Part shown: piece by piece, positions 1 through 9,198 of the stretch
Layout: every line of letters starts with the position of its first letter
How positions within the stretch are numbered: position 1 is the stretch's first letter
From: an uncultured Thiocystis sp.
Lineage (GTDB): Bacteria; Pseudomonadota; Gammaproteobacteria; Chromatiales; Chromatiaceae
Length of the DNA: 64,000 nt
Direction of reading: 5' to 3'
Assembly (NCBI RefSeq): GCF_903866365.1
Contig: NZ_CAIPNF010000267.1
Span: 47,455-111,454, forward strand
Position numbers and translations under genes: made by a program
Notes under the pieces: model-generated
What the model was told of the DNA's origin: nothing
What the model saw: only the letters and a program-made list of their open reading frames with translations
Database searches by the model: none

Positions 1-2
1 GG

Positions 3-170
3 GAACTTGGCGAGTGGGTCGCGACCGGCGAGGAGATTGCCCTCAGCGGGAACAGTGGCGGACGCGCCACGCCAGTGCTGTACTTTGCGATTCGACATCA
101 GGGACACCCACAGGATCCGGCCGCTTGGTGCGACGGTCCAGGCAGGCAGGAAGCCGTGGCGCAACCGTGA
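3..170 (+). CDS. envC: EnvC-type murein hydrolase activator, C-terminal end (partial)
   Basis: The last 55 codons of a gene that begins before the window. The visible frame reads through a LytM/peptidase M23 ending: GEEIALSGNSGG followed by LYFAIRHQGHPQDPAAW, which resembles the end of EnvC proteins (LYFEIR...NP..W). EnvC is a periplasmic, catalytically inactive LytM protein that activates AmiA/AmiB amidases at the division septum. An S41 protease gene follows 228 bp downstream on the same strand, the usual gammaproteobacterial order (gpmI-envC-ctpA). The Zn-ligand region lies outside the window, so activity versus degeneracy cannot be judged. Confidence 0.8.
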   Translation, partial: ELGEWVATGEEIALSGNSGGRATPVLYFAIRHQGHPQDPAAWCDGPGRQEAVAQP

Positions 171-262
171 TCGTTCGCCGCCCTGCCGTCTCGATCGATC
201 AAACATTGGAATTTGTGACCGGCGCGTTCCGAATCACCTGAACCCGCGCTATTTTGGTCCGA

Positions 263-280
263 GCCGATCTTTTGATCGGC
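263..280 (+). terminator. Possible hairpin after envC
   Basis: A perfect 7-bp inverted repeat (GCCGATC, TTTT loop, GATCGGC) lies in the 228-bp gap between envC and ctpA. No U-tract follows on the plus strand, so it is a weak terminator candidate. Confidence 0.25.
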
Positions 281-398
281 CGGAAAACATGCGATCCTAA
301 CAACAGTCTCGGCCCACGTCCCCCGCACCACCCCCAAGGAAGTGTGTCTGATCCGAATGGCACACACTCTAAACACTGATTAAGAATTTATCGACACC

Positions 399-1727
399 AT
401 GATGCGCCCTCAGTTTGCATTGCTGTTTAGCGTTGGAATCCTGGCCGGCGCGGTCGCCCGTTACAGCGGGATGGCACACGCCGAGGAGGCGCTGCCCGCT
501 CCGGCGAGCCCCCCATCGCAAGAGCGGAAGCTCCCCCTCGATGAGCTGCGGACATTTGCCGATGTCTTCGGTCGGATCAAAGCGGACTATGTCGAAGAGG
601 CACAAGACAAGTCTTTGATCGAAAATGCCATCCGCGGAATGCTCTCTGGACTCGATCCTCACTCCGCCTATCTGAACGAGCAAGAATACCGCGACTTGCA
701 AGTCGGAACTCGCGGAGAATTCGGCGGCCTCGGCATTGAGGTTGGCCTGGAAGACGGCTTCGTGAAGGTGATCGCTCCCATTGACGATACGCCCGCTCAG
801 CGGGCTGGCGTTCAGGCCGGAGACACGATCATCCGTATCGATGACAAGCCAGTGAAAGGTTTGAGTCTGAACGATGCGGTTAAATTGATGCGCGGCGAGC
901 CCGGAACCAAAATCCAGCTCACGATTTTGCGCGGAACCGATCAAAAACCCTTCGATCTGACCATCGAGCGCGCGGTGATCCAGGTCGCGAGCGTCAAGAG
1001 CCGAACGCTCGAACCAGGTTTTGGCTACGTGCGACTCGCGAATTTCCAAGGCCCCACGACCGAGGACATGCTGAAGGCCATCGAGGAATTGAAGCGCGCG
1101 AACGACGGTGTCCTCAATGGACTGGTGCTGGATCTACGCAACAATCCTGGCGGAGTCCTGAACGGCGCGGTAGGGGTCAGCGATGCCTTTTTGACGGGCG
1201 GTCTGATCGTCTATACCCAAGGTCGCGTGAAAGACAGCAAAATGCAGTTCAAGGCGGGGCCAGACGATGTCTTGGCTGGCGCGCCCATCATCGTACTCGT
1301 CAACGGCGGCAGCGCATCGGCCTCCGAGATCGTCGCCGGCGCCTTGCAGGATCACAAGCGCGCCGTCATTATGGGCACCCAAACTTTCGGTAAGGGCTCG
1401 GTCCAGACGATCGTTCCGATCGACGACACCAGCGCGCTCAAACTGACGACAGCGCGCTACTACACGCCATCGGGGCGTTCGATTCAAGCCCAAGGCATCG
1501 CGCCGGACATCAAGCTCGAACGCGGCGAATTCAAACCGCTCACCGAGCAGGATATGAGCTCCCTGAAAGAAGCGGATCTGATTCGTCACCTCGGTCAGGA
1601 AACACCCACCGATCAATCCAAGGAAAAAACCGCAAATTCGCCGCTTGTCGCCGAGGATTTCCAACTGGCTGAGGCGCTGAATGTACTCAAGGGATTGAAT
1701 ATCCTCGGGCACCCTGTCAATCAGTAA
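399..1727 (+). CDS. ctpA: S41-family carboxyl-terminal processing protease CtpA
   Basis: A 442-residue periplasmic serine protease that cleaves near the C terminus of its substrates; relatives trim peptidoglycan-associated proteins. An N-terminal hydrophobic segment ending AHA-EE (about residues 5-29) looks like a signal peptide. It is followed by a CtpA N-terminal helical region, a PDZ domain (about 105-185, GLGIEV...AGVQAGDTI) and the protease core. The catalytic Ser lies in GSASASE (about S307) and the Lys in FGKGS (about K332), the 25-residue Ser-Lys spacing of the family. A second ATG directly follows the first, so the start could be 402. The upstream envC fragment supports a cell-wall role. 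Confidence 0.93.
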   Translation: MMRPQFALLFSVGILAGAVARYSGMAHAEEALPAPASPPSQERKLPLDELRTFADVFGRIKADYVEEAQDKSLIENAIRGMLSGLDPHSAYLNEQEYRDLQVGTRGEFGGLGIEVGLEDGFVKVIAPIDDTPAQRAGVQAGDTIIRIDDKPVKGLSLNDAVKLMRGEPGTKIQLTILRGTDQKPFDLTIERAVIQVASVKSRTLEPGFGYVRLANFQGPTTEDMLKAIEELKRANDGVLNGLVLDLRNNPGGVLNGAVGVSDAFLTGGLIVYTQGRVKDSKMQFKAGPDDVLAGAPIIVLVNGGSASASEIVAGALQDHKRAVIMGTQTFGKGSVQTIVPIDDTSALKLTTARYYTPSGRSIQAQGIAPDIKLERGEFKPLTEQDMSSLKEADLIRHLGQETPTDQSKEKTANSPLVAEDFQLAEALNVLKGLNILGHPVNQ

Positions 1728-1747
1728 ACTCTTGACGGAGACAAAAC

Positions 1748-2305
1748 ATGCCCCGGGTACTCGTTCCCCTCGCGCCAGGTTGTGAAGAACTGGAGGCCGT
1801 GACCATCATTGACCTGCTGCGTCGCGCCGACATCGACGTGGTCACGGCAAGTCTGGAGGAGGGCCCCGTGACCGCCAGTCGCGGTACGGTGCTGCTGGCC
1901 GATACCGTGCTTGACGCCGTCCTGGAGGAGGACTTCGACATGATCGTGCTGCCCGGCGGACTGCCCGGCGCCGACCATCTGGAAACGGATGAGCGGGTCA
2001 TCGCCCTGCTGCGTCGTCAGCAGTCCGCCGGGCGCTATGCGGCCGCGATCTGCGCCGCCCCCAAGGTACTGGCGCGCGCCGGTCTGCTCGATGACAAGAC
2101 GGCGACCTGCTATCCGGGATCGGTGAACGCAAACGCTTATCCGCGCGTCAAGTTCGTCGCGACACCCGTGGTGGCGGACGGGCTGGTGGTGACGAGTCGC
2201 GGTCCGGGAACCGCCATGGATTTTGCGCTACAACTGATCGAGTTGCTGCAAGGCCGCGACCGTCGCGATCAAGTGGAAAACGCCCTGGTCAGAGCCGCCG
2301 TATGA
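1748..2305 (+). CDS. yajL: DJ-1/PfpI family protein, YajL-like
   Basis: A 185-residue cytoplasmic protein of the DJ-1/ThiJ/PfpI superfamily, related to E. coli YajL (proposed chaperone or deglycase that protects proteins from oxidative and carbonyl damage). The family's reactive cysteine is in AAAICAAPK (C102). The conserved glutamate that tunes it is in PGCEELEAV (E16), matching E18/C106 of human DJ-1. A Shine-Dalgarno-like GACGGAG lies just before the ATG. It follows ctpA by 20 bp, so the two may be co-transcribed, and it ends inside a strong hairpin. Confidence 0.9.
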   Translation: MPRVLVPLAPGCEELEAVTIIDLLRRADIDVVTASLEEGPVTASRGTVLLADTVLDAVLEEDFDMIVLPGGLPGADHLETDERVIALLRRQQSAGRYAAAICAAPKVLARAGLLDDKTATCYPGSVNANAYPRVKFVATPVVADGLVVTSRGPGTAMDFALQLIELLQGRDRRDQVENALVRAAV

Positions 2306-2326
2306 ACCGATACGGCGGTGCTTTTG
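2294..2326 (+). terminator. Rho-independent terminator after yajL-like gene
   Basis: A 9-bp perfect stem (CCGCCGTAT, loop GAACCG, ATACGGCGG) followed by TGCTTTTG. The yajL stop codon lies within the hairpin. It separates the ctpA-yajL transcript from the polysaccharide genes and argues against the very upstream GTG start (2318) for the next gene. Confidence 0.65.
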
Positions 2327-2365
2327 TCACCCGAACCGCCTGCTGCGAACCCGTTGCGCTTTTCG

Positions 2366-2398
2366 CTTCATCCCTCGGCTTCGCTCAGGACAGGCGCG
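2366..2398 (+). repeat. Fragment of a common interspersed repeat (CTTCGCTCAGGACAGGC type)
   Basis: CTCGGCTTCGCTCAGGACAG resembles the short dispersed repeats (cgacttcgctcaggacaggc) found between genes in many proteobacteria. If translated from an upstream GTG it would give a low-quality Ser/Arg-rich leader, so I treat it as non-coding. Confidence 0.4.
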
Positions 2399-3553
2399 AT
2401 GAATCCTGAACCGCCAATGCTTGTCCCCGGCAACCTCCACGGCATGGCGCTACCGATTCTGGCCGCCGCGCCCGTTGTCTCGTTGTTCTTGAGTGCGTTC
2501 GTCACAGGCTGGCTCTCGTCGAACGCGAGGGCTGGGCGCGGCCCCATGGATCTGCCGAATCATCGCTCGCTCCACAGTATCCCGGTGCCCCGCACCGGCG
2601 GCCTGGCGGTCTTGACGAGTGTGCTCGCGCCACTGCTCATACTGGCTGGACTGGGCGTTTTCGCGCTGGAATACGCATGGCTGTGCGCAGCACTGGCACT
2701 CGTCGCCACTATTTCGTTTCTTGACGATTTGGGCGACGTATCGCCCTGGACAAGACTCCTGGCCCACCTGGCGGGGGCACTGCTCTTGATCGCCGGCGGC
2801 TTGCACTGGTCGGTTCTCGACTTGCCAGGAATCATGCTGACCCTGCCCGCGCTGGTGGGCGGCGGCCTGACCCTCCTCTACATCGTCTGGATGATCAATC
2901 TGTATAATTTCATGGACGGCATGGATGGTTTCGCCAGCGGCATGGCGGTCTTCGGTTTCGCGGCACTGGCGATTCTGGGCTGGTCGGGCGGCGAGCCGCT
3001 GTTCGGTCTCATCGCCACCTGTATCGTCGCGGCCGCGGCAGGATTTCTGCGCGGAAACTATCCGCCAGCACGCATTTTTCTTGGCGACGCAGGCTCCTCA
3101 GGCCTCGGCTTGCTGGCCGCCGGTCTATCGCTCTGGGGCGTCCAGCTCGGCCTGTTTCCGCTCTGGACCGCTTGGCTTGCCTTCTCGCCTTTTATCGTCG
3201 ATGCGACCTGGACACTCCTGACCAGACTGCTGCGGCACGAACGTGTCTGGGAGCCGCACCGCTCCCATCACTACCAGCGCCTGGTTCTCGCTGGCTGGGG
3301 TCATCGCAAAACCCTGCTGCGTGGCTATCTGCTCATGGCGGCCGCGGCCGTCTGCGCGGTCGCATCGCCCCGACTGCCGGCGCACGAACAATGGTTACTG
3401 CTCGGCGCCTGGACGACCCTCTATATCCTGATTCACATCAAGGTGGGGCTAATCGAGCGCGCCTCGACTCCGTTCAGCGCAAGCGCCGTGACTTCCCGCG
3501 GTCCCTGTGACTCGACTCGGCACAACCCAAGGTCGACATCGAATCGCCCATGA
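2399..3553 (+). CDS. wbpL: WecA/WbpL-like undecaprenyl-phosphate glycosyl-1-phosphate transferase (GT4/MraY family)
   Basis: A 384-residue integral membrane enzyme that transfers a HexNAc-1-phosphate from a UDP-sugar to undecaprenyl phosphate, the first step of O-antigen or exopolysaccharide assembly. Motifs of the family are present: the Mg-binding DD in SFLDDLGDV (D109-D110), NLYNFMDGMDG (about 167-177), a later LGDAGSSGLG motif, and many hydrophobic helices. I chose ATG 2399. The longer frame from GTG 2318 would overlap a terminator and read through a dispersed repeat; ATG 2444 is also possible. The stop overlaps the start of the next gene (ATGA), which encodes a WbpM-like dehydratase. The same pair occurs in Pseudomonas O-antigen clusters. 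Confidence 0.85.
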   Translation: MNPEPPMLVPGNLHGMALPILAAAPVVSLFLSAFVTGWLSSNARAGRGPMDLPNHRSLHSIPVPRTGGLAVLTSVLAPLLILAGLGVFALEYAWLCAALALVATISFLDDLGDVSPWTRLLAHLAGALLLIAGGLHWSVLDLPGIMLTLPALVGGGLTLLYIVWMINLYNFMDGMDGFASGMAVFGFAALAILGWSGGEPLFGLIATCIVAAAAGFLRGNYPPARIFLGDAGSSGLGLLAAGLSLWGVQLGLFPLWTAWLAFSPFIVDATWTLLTRLLRHERVWEPHRSHHYQRLVLAGWGHRKTLLRGYLLMAAAAVCAVASPRLPAHEQWLLLGAWTTLYILIHIKVGLIERASTPFSASAVTSRGPCDSTRHNPRSTSNRP

Positions 3554-5508
3554 ATCCGATGATCGACCGGCTGCGGTCGCGCACCGCGGCCTTTGCCCAT
3601 GATCTGCTGACCATCCCGGCAAGCTGGTTCCTGGCCTATTGGCTGCGCTTCAATCTCGATCGGATTCCGCCGGATTTCGTCACCGGCGCGCTGCAGTCGC
3701 TGCCCTGGGTCATCCTGATCCAGGGAGCGGTCTATTGGCTCTTTGGTCTGTATCGCGGCGTCTGGCGCTTTGCCTCCGTTCCGGACCTGGTGCGGATCAC
3801 CAAGGCGGTGCTCACCGGAACCGCAGCGATTGTCGTCCTGCTGTTCATCGTCAACCGCTCGGCCTTAGTCCCGCGCTCGGTCCCAGTCCTCTATCTCGGG
3901 CTGCAGCTCGTGCTTCTGGCGGGTCCACGCTTGATTTACCGCTGGCTCAAGGATCATCGGCTCAATCTGTCGTCCGGCCAGCGGGTGCTGATCGTCGGAG
4001 CCGGTCGCGCTGGCGAGATGCTCGCCCGCGACATGCTCCGCGATCCGCATCGCGCCTATTTTCCGCTGGGCTTCGTCGACGACAAACTGCGACGCCAGGG
4101 CTCCGAGGTCCATGGTGTCCCCGTGCTGGGACCGACCGAGTCCATCCCCGAACTCGTCGAGCGCCTGGGCATCGACCTGCTGATGCTGGCCATACCGAGC
4201 GCGACGGCGCGGGAGATGCGTCGTCTGGTCGAGCTCTGCGAACACACCGGCGTGGCATTCCGGACCGTCCCCGAGCTGCGCAGCCTGATGTCGGGCCAGG
4301 TCAATCTCAGTCAGTTGCGGCCGGTGTCGATCGAAGACCTGCTTGGCCGCGAGCCGATTCAGCTCGATTGGAACGCGATTCACGACGGGCTCGCGGGTCG
4401 CGATATCCTGATCACCGGCGCCGGCGGTTCCATCGGCTCCGAACTGGTCCGCCAGATTGCCGGCGCCGGCCCGGCCCGCCTGATCCTGCTCGATCACAGC
4501 GAATTCAATCTTTACCGCATCGAGATGGAATTGCTGGAGACCTATCCGACACTCTGTTTTTCGCGTCATCTGCTCGATGTCGCCGACGCCAGCGCGGTCG
4601 CGGCGTTGTTTCGGGACGAGCGTCCCGGGATCGTCTTTCACGCCGCCGCCTACAAGCATGTTCCACTACTTGAAAACCAGCTCCGCGCGGCGGTCCGCAA
4701 CAATGTCATGGGCACCCGCATCGTCGCCGAGGCGGCGGCGGCCAGCGGCTGCGAGCGCTTCGTCCTGATCTCCACCGACAAAGCGGTGAACCCGTCGAAC
4801 GTGATGGGCGCGACCAAGCGGATCGCCGAGTCGATCTGTCAGATTCTGGACGGACAGTCCGCGTGCCGCTTCATCACCGTGCGCTTCGGCAATGTGCTGG
4901 GATCGGCGGGCAGCGTGGTGCCCCTGTTTCAGCGTCAGATCGCGCGCGGCGGCCCAGTCACCGTCACCCACCCGGAGATCGAGCGGTTTTTCATGACCAT
5001 TCCCGAGGCCTGTCAGCTCATCATGCAGGCCGCCACGATCGGTGCTGGCGGAGAAATCTTTGTCCTCGACATGGGCGAGCCCATCAAGATCCGCTATCTT
5101 GCCGAACAGATGATCCGCCTGTCCGGACATGAAGCTGGCGAAGGCATTGCCATCGACTATATCGGCCTGCGTCCGGGCGAAAAACTGTTCGAAGAGTTGT
5201 TTTATGCCTCTGAAGAACTCGTTGCAACGCAACACCCCAAGATTCGGGTGGCGCGGCGCGGCGCCGGACTGAACCGCATGGCGATCGCACAGGGCCTGGA
5301 GGCACTCCGTCAGTCCGCCGAGACGGCCGACCAGTCCGGAATGATCGCGGCGTTCGCAGACCTGGTGCCGGAATGGCGCGGGATACCGGACTGCGCCCAC
5401 TCAACAACGTGCGACCCGACCAAACCGCATCCAGTGCATTGCGTTGTTTCGACCGACACTCTAGCGACGTGTCCAGCCGCGGCGATCGGTGAGGCACGTT
5501 TGCAATGA
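3550..5508 (+). CDS. wbpM: WbpM/FlaA1/CapD-type membrane NDP-sugar 4,6-dehydratase/epimerase
   Basis: A 652-residue polysaccharide biosynthesis protein. The N terminus has about four membrane helices, then a CoA-binding-like domain (VLIVGAGRAGEML, about 145-260), then an extended SDR domain with the NAD-binding GAGGSIG motif (G290-G296). Catalytic residues follow the family's SMK variant: STDK (S408 onward) and MGATK (M419, K423). It is expected to convert UDP-GlcNAc to a 4-keto-6-deoxy product for O-antigen or capsule sugars. Translation is probably coupled to the upstream transferase through an ATGA overlap. The C-terminal tail after about residue 612 is Thr/Cys/His-rich and unlike the rest, probably a strain-specific extension. 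Confidence 0.9.
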   Translation: MNPMIDRLRSRTAAFAHDLLTIPASWFLAYWLRFNLDRIPPDFVTGALQSLPWVILIQGAVYWLFGLYRGVWRFASVPDLVRITKAVLTGTAAIVVLLFIVNRSALVPRSVPVLYLGLQLVLLAGPRLIYRWLKDHRLNLSSGQRVLIVGAGRAGEMLARDMLRDPHRAYFPLGFVDDKLRRQGSEVHGVPVLGPTESIPELVERLGIDLLMLAIPSATAREMRRLVELCEHTGVAFRTVPELRSLMSGQVNLSQLRPVSIEDLLGREPIQLDWNAIHDGLAGRDILITGAGGSIGSELVRQIAGAGPARLILLDHSEFNLYRIEMELLETYPTLCFSRHLLDVADASAVAALFRDERPGIVFHAAAYKHVPLLENQLRAAVRNNVMGTRIVAEAAAASGCERFVLISTDKAVNPSNVMGATKRIAESICQILDGQSACRFITVRFGNVLGSAGSVVPLFQRQIARGGPVTVTHPEIERFFMTIPEACQLIMQAATIGAGGEIFVLDMGEPIKIRYLAEQMIRLSGHEAGEGIAIDYIGLRPGEKLFEELFYASEELVATQHPKIRVARRGAGLNRMAIAQGLEALRQSAETADQSGMIAAFADLVPEWRGIPDCAHSTTCDPTKPHPVHCVVSTDTLATCPAAAIGEARLQ

Positions 5509-5553
5509 TCCACTCAAGCCGCCCGATCCTGAGCGCGCCAAGGGAAGCCCCTG

Positions 5554-7332
5554 ATGCAAGACGACACGATTCTCGACAAGGCACCCGTCATTCGTGCATT
5601 ACGCGACGATCCGAACGATGCCCCACTCGGCGAAACTGTACTTGATACCCCGGACATCACACCTGAATCGGGCGTGGTCGCCTCGCTGCAAGCGCAGGGT
5701 AAACTGACCCCTGGCGATCTCGCGCGCGCGCGTCGCCTGGCCGAGGATGGCGGCGATCAATTGCTGCCGATGCTGGTGCGTCTGGGTTTGATCTCGGAGC
5801 GTGACATGGCCCGGTCAATGTCCGAGGTCTTGGGACTGCCACTCGCGGACGCCACGGCCTTTCCGAGCGAGCCAGTGCGGGAAGACCTCTTTTCATTACG
5901 CTTCCTCAAGGACTCCCGCGTGCTGCCACTGGCCGACGATGAGCAACACATCGAGGTCGCGCTAGCCAACCCCATCGACGGCTTTGTCATTGCGGCAATC
6001 CAGATGGCGGCGGGCAAAGCGGTGCACGCATCGGTCGCCCCGCCGACCGAGATCGAGGCCGCCATCGAGCGTCTCTATGAAAAAGTCGAGGAGACGCCCA
6101 CGGATCCCGATGCCGACTTCGGCGATTTCGATGAAGAAGACATCGAGCATCTCAAGGATCTGGCCAGCGAGGCGCCAGTCATCCGCATGGTCAATCAGCT
6201 CATCCAGAAGGCCGTCGAATCGCGCGCCTCGGACATCCACATCGAACCTTTCGCCGACGAATTAAAGGTACGCTATCGAGTTGACGGCATCCTGAAAGAG
6301 GTCGACGCGCCGCCCGTGCGCTCGACCGCCGCCGTCATCTCGCGGATCAAGATCATGGCCAAGCTCAATATCGCCGAACGCCGTCTGCCCCAGGACGGTC
6401 GCATCCCGATCCGCATCCAGGGCAAGGAGCTCGATCTGCGCGTCTCGACGGTGCCGACCATGTTTGGCGAGAGCGTGGTGATGCGTCTGCTCGACAAGGA
6501 AAGCGTGCGCTTCGATCTCGACGCGCTCGGGTTCGATGGCTCGCCGCGCGAACGTCTCCGGGTGATTCTGGAGCAACCTTACGGTATCCTGCTGGTGACC
6601 GGGCCGACCGGCTCGGGCAAAAGCACCACCCTCTATACCGCGCTCAGCCGTCTCAACACCGAGGAACGCAAGATCATCACGGTCGAGGATCCGGTCGAGT
6701 ACCAGTTGCCCGGCATCAACCAGATCCAGGTCAAGGCGGCGATCGGCATGACCTTTTCCGGCGCGTTGCGCGCCATCGTCCGGCAGGATCCCGACATCAT
6801 CATGGTCGGCGAAATGCGCGACCTGGAGACCGCGCGGATCGCGGTGCAGTCGGCGTTGACCGGACATGTCGTGCTCTCCACCCTGCACACCAACGATGCC
6901 GCCAGCGGCGTGACCCGTCTACTGGACATGGGCGTCGAGGATTACCTGCTCACCTCCACCATCAATGGCATCCTCGCCCAGCGTCTGGTGCGCCGGCTCT
7001 GTCCGCACTGTCGGGCGTCCTATCGCGCACTCCCCGAGCTGGCCGAGCGCTTCGCCCATATGGCCGGCGTCTCCAATGACATCGATCTGCATCGAGCGGT
7101 TGGCTGCGAGGCCTGCAACGGCACCGGTTATCGTGGCCGTCTGGTCATCACCGAGGTCTTGATGATGACGGATCAGATCCGCAAGGCGGTGCTCGGCCAC
7201 GCCACCGCAACCGAGATCCGGCGGATTGCCGTCGACGAGGGGATGGAAACCATGTACCAGGATGGACTGCGTAAAGCGCTCGATGGCCGCACGACCATCG
7301 AAGAAGTCCTGCGCGTGGCCGAGGACAATTAA
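5554..7332 (+). CDS. gspE: Type II secretion ATPase GspE (XpsE-like)
   Basis: A 592-residue cytoplasmic hexameric ATPase that powers pseudopilus assembly. Visible domains: an N-terminal MshEN/T2SSE_N region (about 40-170), an acidic linker (DADFGDFDEEDIEHL), then the secretion ATPase core with Walker A GPTGSGKST (K356), an Asp box, Walker B (DPDIIMVGEMRD) and a His box (LSTLHTNDA). A C-terminal zinc site (CPHC ... CEAC) is typical of GspE. First gene of an 11-gene cluster in the Xanthomonas xps order E-F-G-H-I-J-K-L-M-N-D. AAGGGAAG before the ATG serves as ribosome binding site. Confidence 0.95.
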   Translation: MQDDTILDKAPVIRALRDDPNDAPLGETVLDTPDITPESGVVASLQAQGKLTPGDLARARRLAEDGGDQLLPMLVRLGLISERDMARSMSEVLGLPLADATAFPSEPVREDLFSLRFLKDSRVLPLADDEQHIEVALANPIDGFVIAAIQMAAGKAVHASVAPPTEIEAAIERLYEKVEETPTDPDADFGDFDEEDIEHLKDLASEAPVIRMVNQLIQKAVESRASDIHIEPFADELKVRYRVDGILKEVDAPPVRSTAAVISRIKIMAKLNIAERRLPQDGRIPIRIQGKELDLRVSTVPTMFGESVVMRLLDKESVRFDLDALGFDGSPRERLRVILEQPYGILLVTGPTGSGKSTTLYTALSRLNTEERKIITVEDPVEYQLPGINQIQVKAAIGMTFSGALRAIVRQDPDIIMVGEMRDLETARIAVQSALTGHVVLSTLHTNDAASGVTRLLDMGVEDYLLTSTINGILAQRLVRRLCPHCRASYRALPELAERFAHMAGVSNDIDLHRAVGCEACNGTGYRGRLVITEVLMMTDQIRKAVLGHATATEIRRIAVDEGMETMYQDGLRKALDGRTTIEEVLRVAEDN

Positions 7333-7413
7333 ACCTCGGCTCGCCGATCGCCGTCGGTCACGATGGGGCGGGACGCATTTGACATCTCACAGATCGCTCC
7401 GGACACGTTTTCA

Positions 7414-8622
7414 ATGCCAAAATTTTTCTACAAGGCCGTCAAACTCGATGGCGAGTCTGTCGAGGGCGAGCTTGAGGCCGCGGACGAAGCGGCCGTGATG
7501 CGTCAGCTGCAAAAGGATGGGCTGATTCTGATCCAGGCCCGCACGTCCAAAAGCCTGTTCGCCCAACTAAGACGCGCGCGGCGGCGGCGACTCAGCCAAA
7601 AAGAGATCGGTATCCTGACCCGTGAGCTGGCAACACTCCTGGAAGCAGGCATGACCCTGGACCGCTCGTTGCAGATTCTGGTCGATCTCACCGAACCTGA
7701 TCATCTGGTCCACGTCCTTTCGGACCTTCAGGAGCGGGTGCGTGGAGGGGCCACCTTTTCCAGCGCGCTGGATGTCCAGGACGGTCAGTTTCCGCGGCTC
7801 TATGTCAACATGGTCAAGGCCGGCGAGGCCAGCGGCGCTCTGGATCAGGTGCTCGATCGTCTGGCCGATTATCTGGAGCGGGTCGCCGAACTGCGCCAGA
7901 CCGTCACCTCCGCCCTGGTTTACCCCGCCATCCTGCTCTTCGTCGCCGCGCTCTCGGTCATCATGCTGCTGGTGTTCGTGGTTCCGCAGTTCTCTGCTCT
8001 GTTCGAAGATATGGGCGCGGCCCTGCCATTGCCAACACAAATTGTGGTCGCGGCGGGGGATCTGTTCCGGAACTATTGGTGGGCCATGCTGTGTGCGATC
8101 GCCTTGATTGCGGTGGCTCTCGAACGCTGGATGCAAAATCCCGTGGTGCGTGAGCGGTTCGATCACAAGGTGCTCGACCTACCCCTGTTCGGCGATCTGA
8201 TCTGGAAAATGGAGACCGCCCGACTTTGCCACACATTGTCGACACTGCTGAAAAACGGCCTGCCGCTACTGAACGCCCTGACGCTGGCCCGGGAGGTGGT
8301 GTCCAATCGCAAACTGTCCGGTCTGCTGAATGAAGCGGGCGACGACCTCAAACATGGCCGGGGGCTCGCCGGGCCACTGGTTCGACTTCAGGCCCTACCG
8401 GATCTGGCGCTCCAGATGATCCGGGTCGGCGAGGAGTCGGGTAGCCTGGACGCCATGCTGGCCAAGGTGGCAAACATCTATGATCGGGAGACTCGAAACA
8501 GCGTTCAGAGTATGCTCACCATGTTGGAACCGATGCTGATCATTGGACTTGGCGTGATCGTGGCCGGCATCATCATGTCCATTCTGATGGCCATATTGGG
8601 AGCCAACGATCTGGTCTTTTGA
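7414..8622 (+). CDS. gspF: Type II secretion inner-membrane platform protein GspF
   Basis: A 402-residue polytopic protein with two copies of the T2SSF domain (about 55-180 and 260-385) and membrane segments near residues 160-190, 210-235 and at the C terminus. It forms the platform that couples GspE to the pseudopilins. I chose ATG 7414 because MPKFFYKAVKLDGES is the usual GspF N terminus and GGACA lies upstream. The frame extends to ATG 7363, but those 17 residues have no family counterpart. Confidence 0.94.
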   Translation: MPKFFYKAVKLDGESVEGELEAADEAAVMRQLQKDGLILIQARTSKSLFAQLRRARRRRLSQKEIGILTRELATLLEAGMTLDRSLQILVDLTEPDHLVHVLSDLQERVRGGATFSSALDVQDGQFPRLYVNMVKAGEASGALDQVLDRLADYLERVAELRQTVTSALVYPAILLFVAALSVIMLLVFVVPQFSALFEDMGAALPLPTQIVVAAGDLFRNYWWAMLCAIALIAVALERWMQNPVVRERFDHKVLDLPLFGDLIWKMETARLCHTLSTLLKNGLPLLNALTLAREVVSNRKLSGLLNEAGDDLKHGRGLAGPLVRLQALPDLALQMIRVGEESGSLDAMLAKVANIYDRETRNSVQSMLTMLEPMLIIGLGVIVAGIIMSILMAILGANDLVF

Positions 8623-8715
8623 CCGGCCCGCTTCCACACTTGGCCACTCCACCCTTGCGTCCTAAAATACCCGCGCGCAATCAATCAGACCAAGCACGGG
8701 AATCGAGGTATCCAG

Positions 8716-9135
8716 ATGCATTCAATCAACTCCAGACATCGCCGCGGCTTCACGCTGGTCGAACTGCTCGTCGTTCTTGCCATCCTCGGGCTGCTCGCCG
8801 GGCTGGTTGGCCCACAGGTGATGAAGTTTCTCGGCAGTTCCAAGACCAAGACGGCCAAGCTCCAGATCGAAGACCTTGCGGCCACGCTCGATCTGTACCG
8901 GCTGGAGCTTGGCTATTATCCCAGTGACATCAAGGCGCTGGTCGAAAAGCCCGGCGATGTGCCGAACTGGAATGGACCTTATCTGAAAAAAGGCGATATC
9001 CCGAAAGACCCCTGGGGCTTCGAATACCAATACCGCTATCCAGGAGAAAACGGCAGTTTCGACATCTGGTCGCTCGGCGCCGACAATCGAGATGGCGGCG
9101 AAGGCGAGAACGCCGATATCCGCAACTGGGAATAG
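8716..9135 (+). CDS. gspG: Major pseudopilin GspG
   Basis: A 139-residue prepilin-like protein that polymerises into the type II secretion pseudopilus. The short basic leader ends at the prepilin-peptidase site RRG/FTLVELLVV (cleavage after G11), with Glu at +5 and a hydrophobic helix. The C-terminal globular part has the GspG signature (LELGYYPS ... GDIPKDPWG ... DIWSLGADN) including the Ca-binding loop region. Preceded by GAGGTA 9 bp before the ATG. No prepilin peptidase (gspO/pilD) is encoded in this window. Confidence 0.95.
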   Translation: MHSINSRHRRGFTLVELLVVLAILGLLAGLVGPQVMKFLGSSKTKTAKLQIEDLAATLDLYRLELGYYPSDIKALVEKPGDVPNWNGPYLKKGDIPKDPWGFEYQYRYPGENGSFDIWSLGADNRDGGEGENADIRNWE

Positions 9136-9198
9136 TGTGTCGCATCGCTAGATCTATCCAGAGCGAAGTCAAAGGGTGCCGCGCAACCCATCAATGCC

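Noticed and set aside
2318..2398. Upstream extension of the WbpL-like gene from GTG 2318
   Set aside because: The added 27 residues run through a terminator and a dispersed repeat and are absent from the family.
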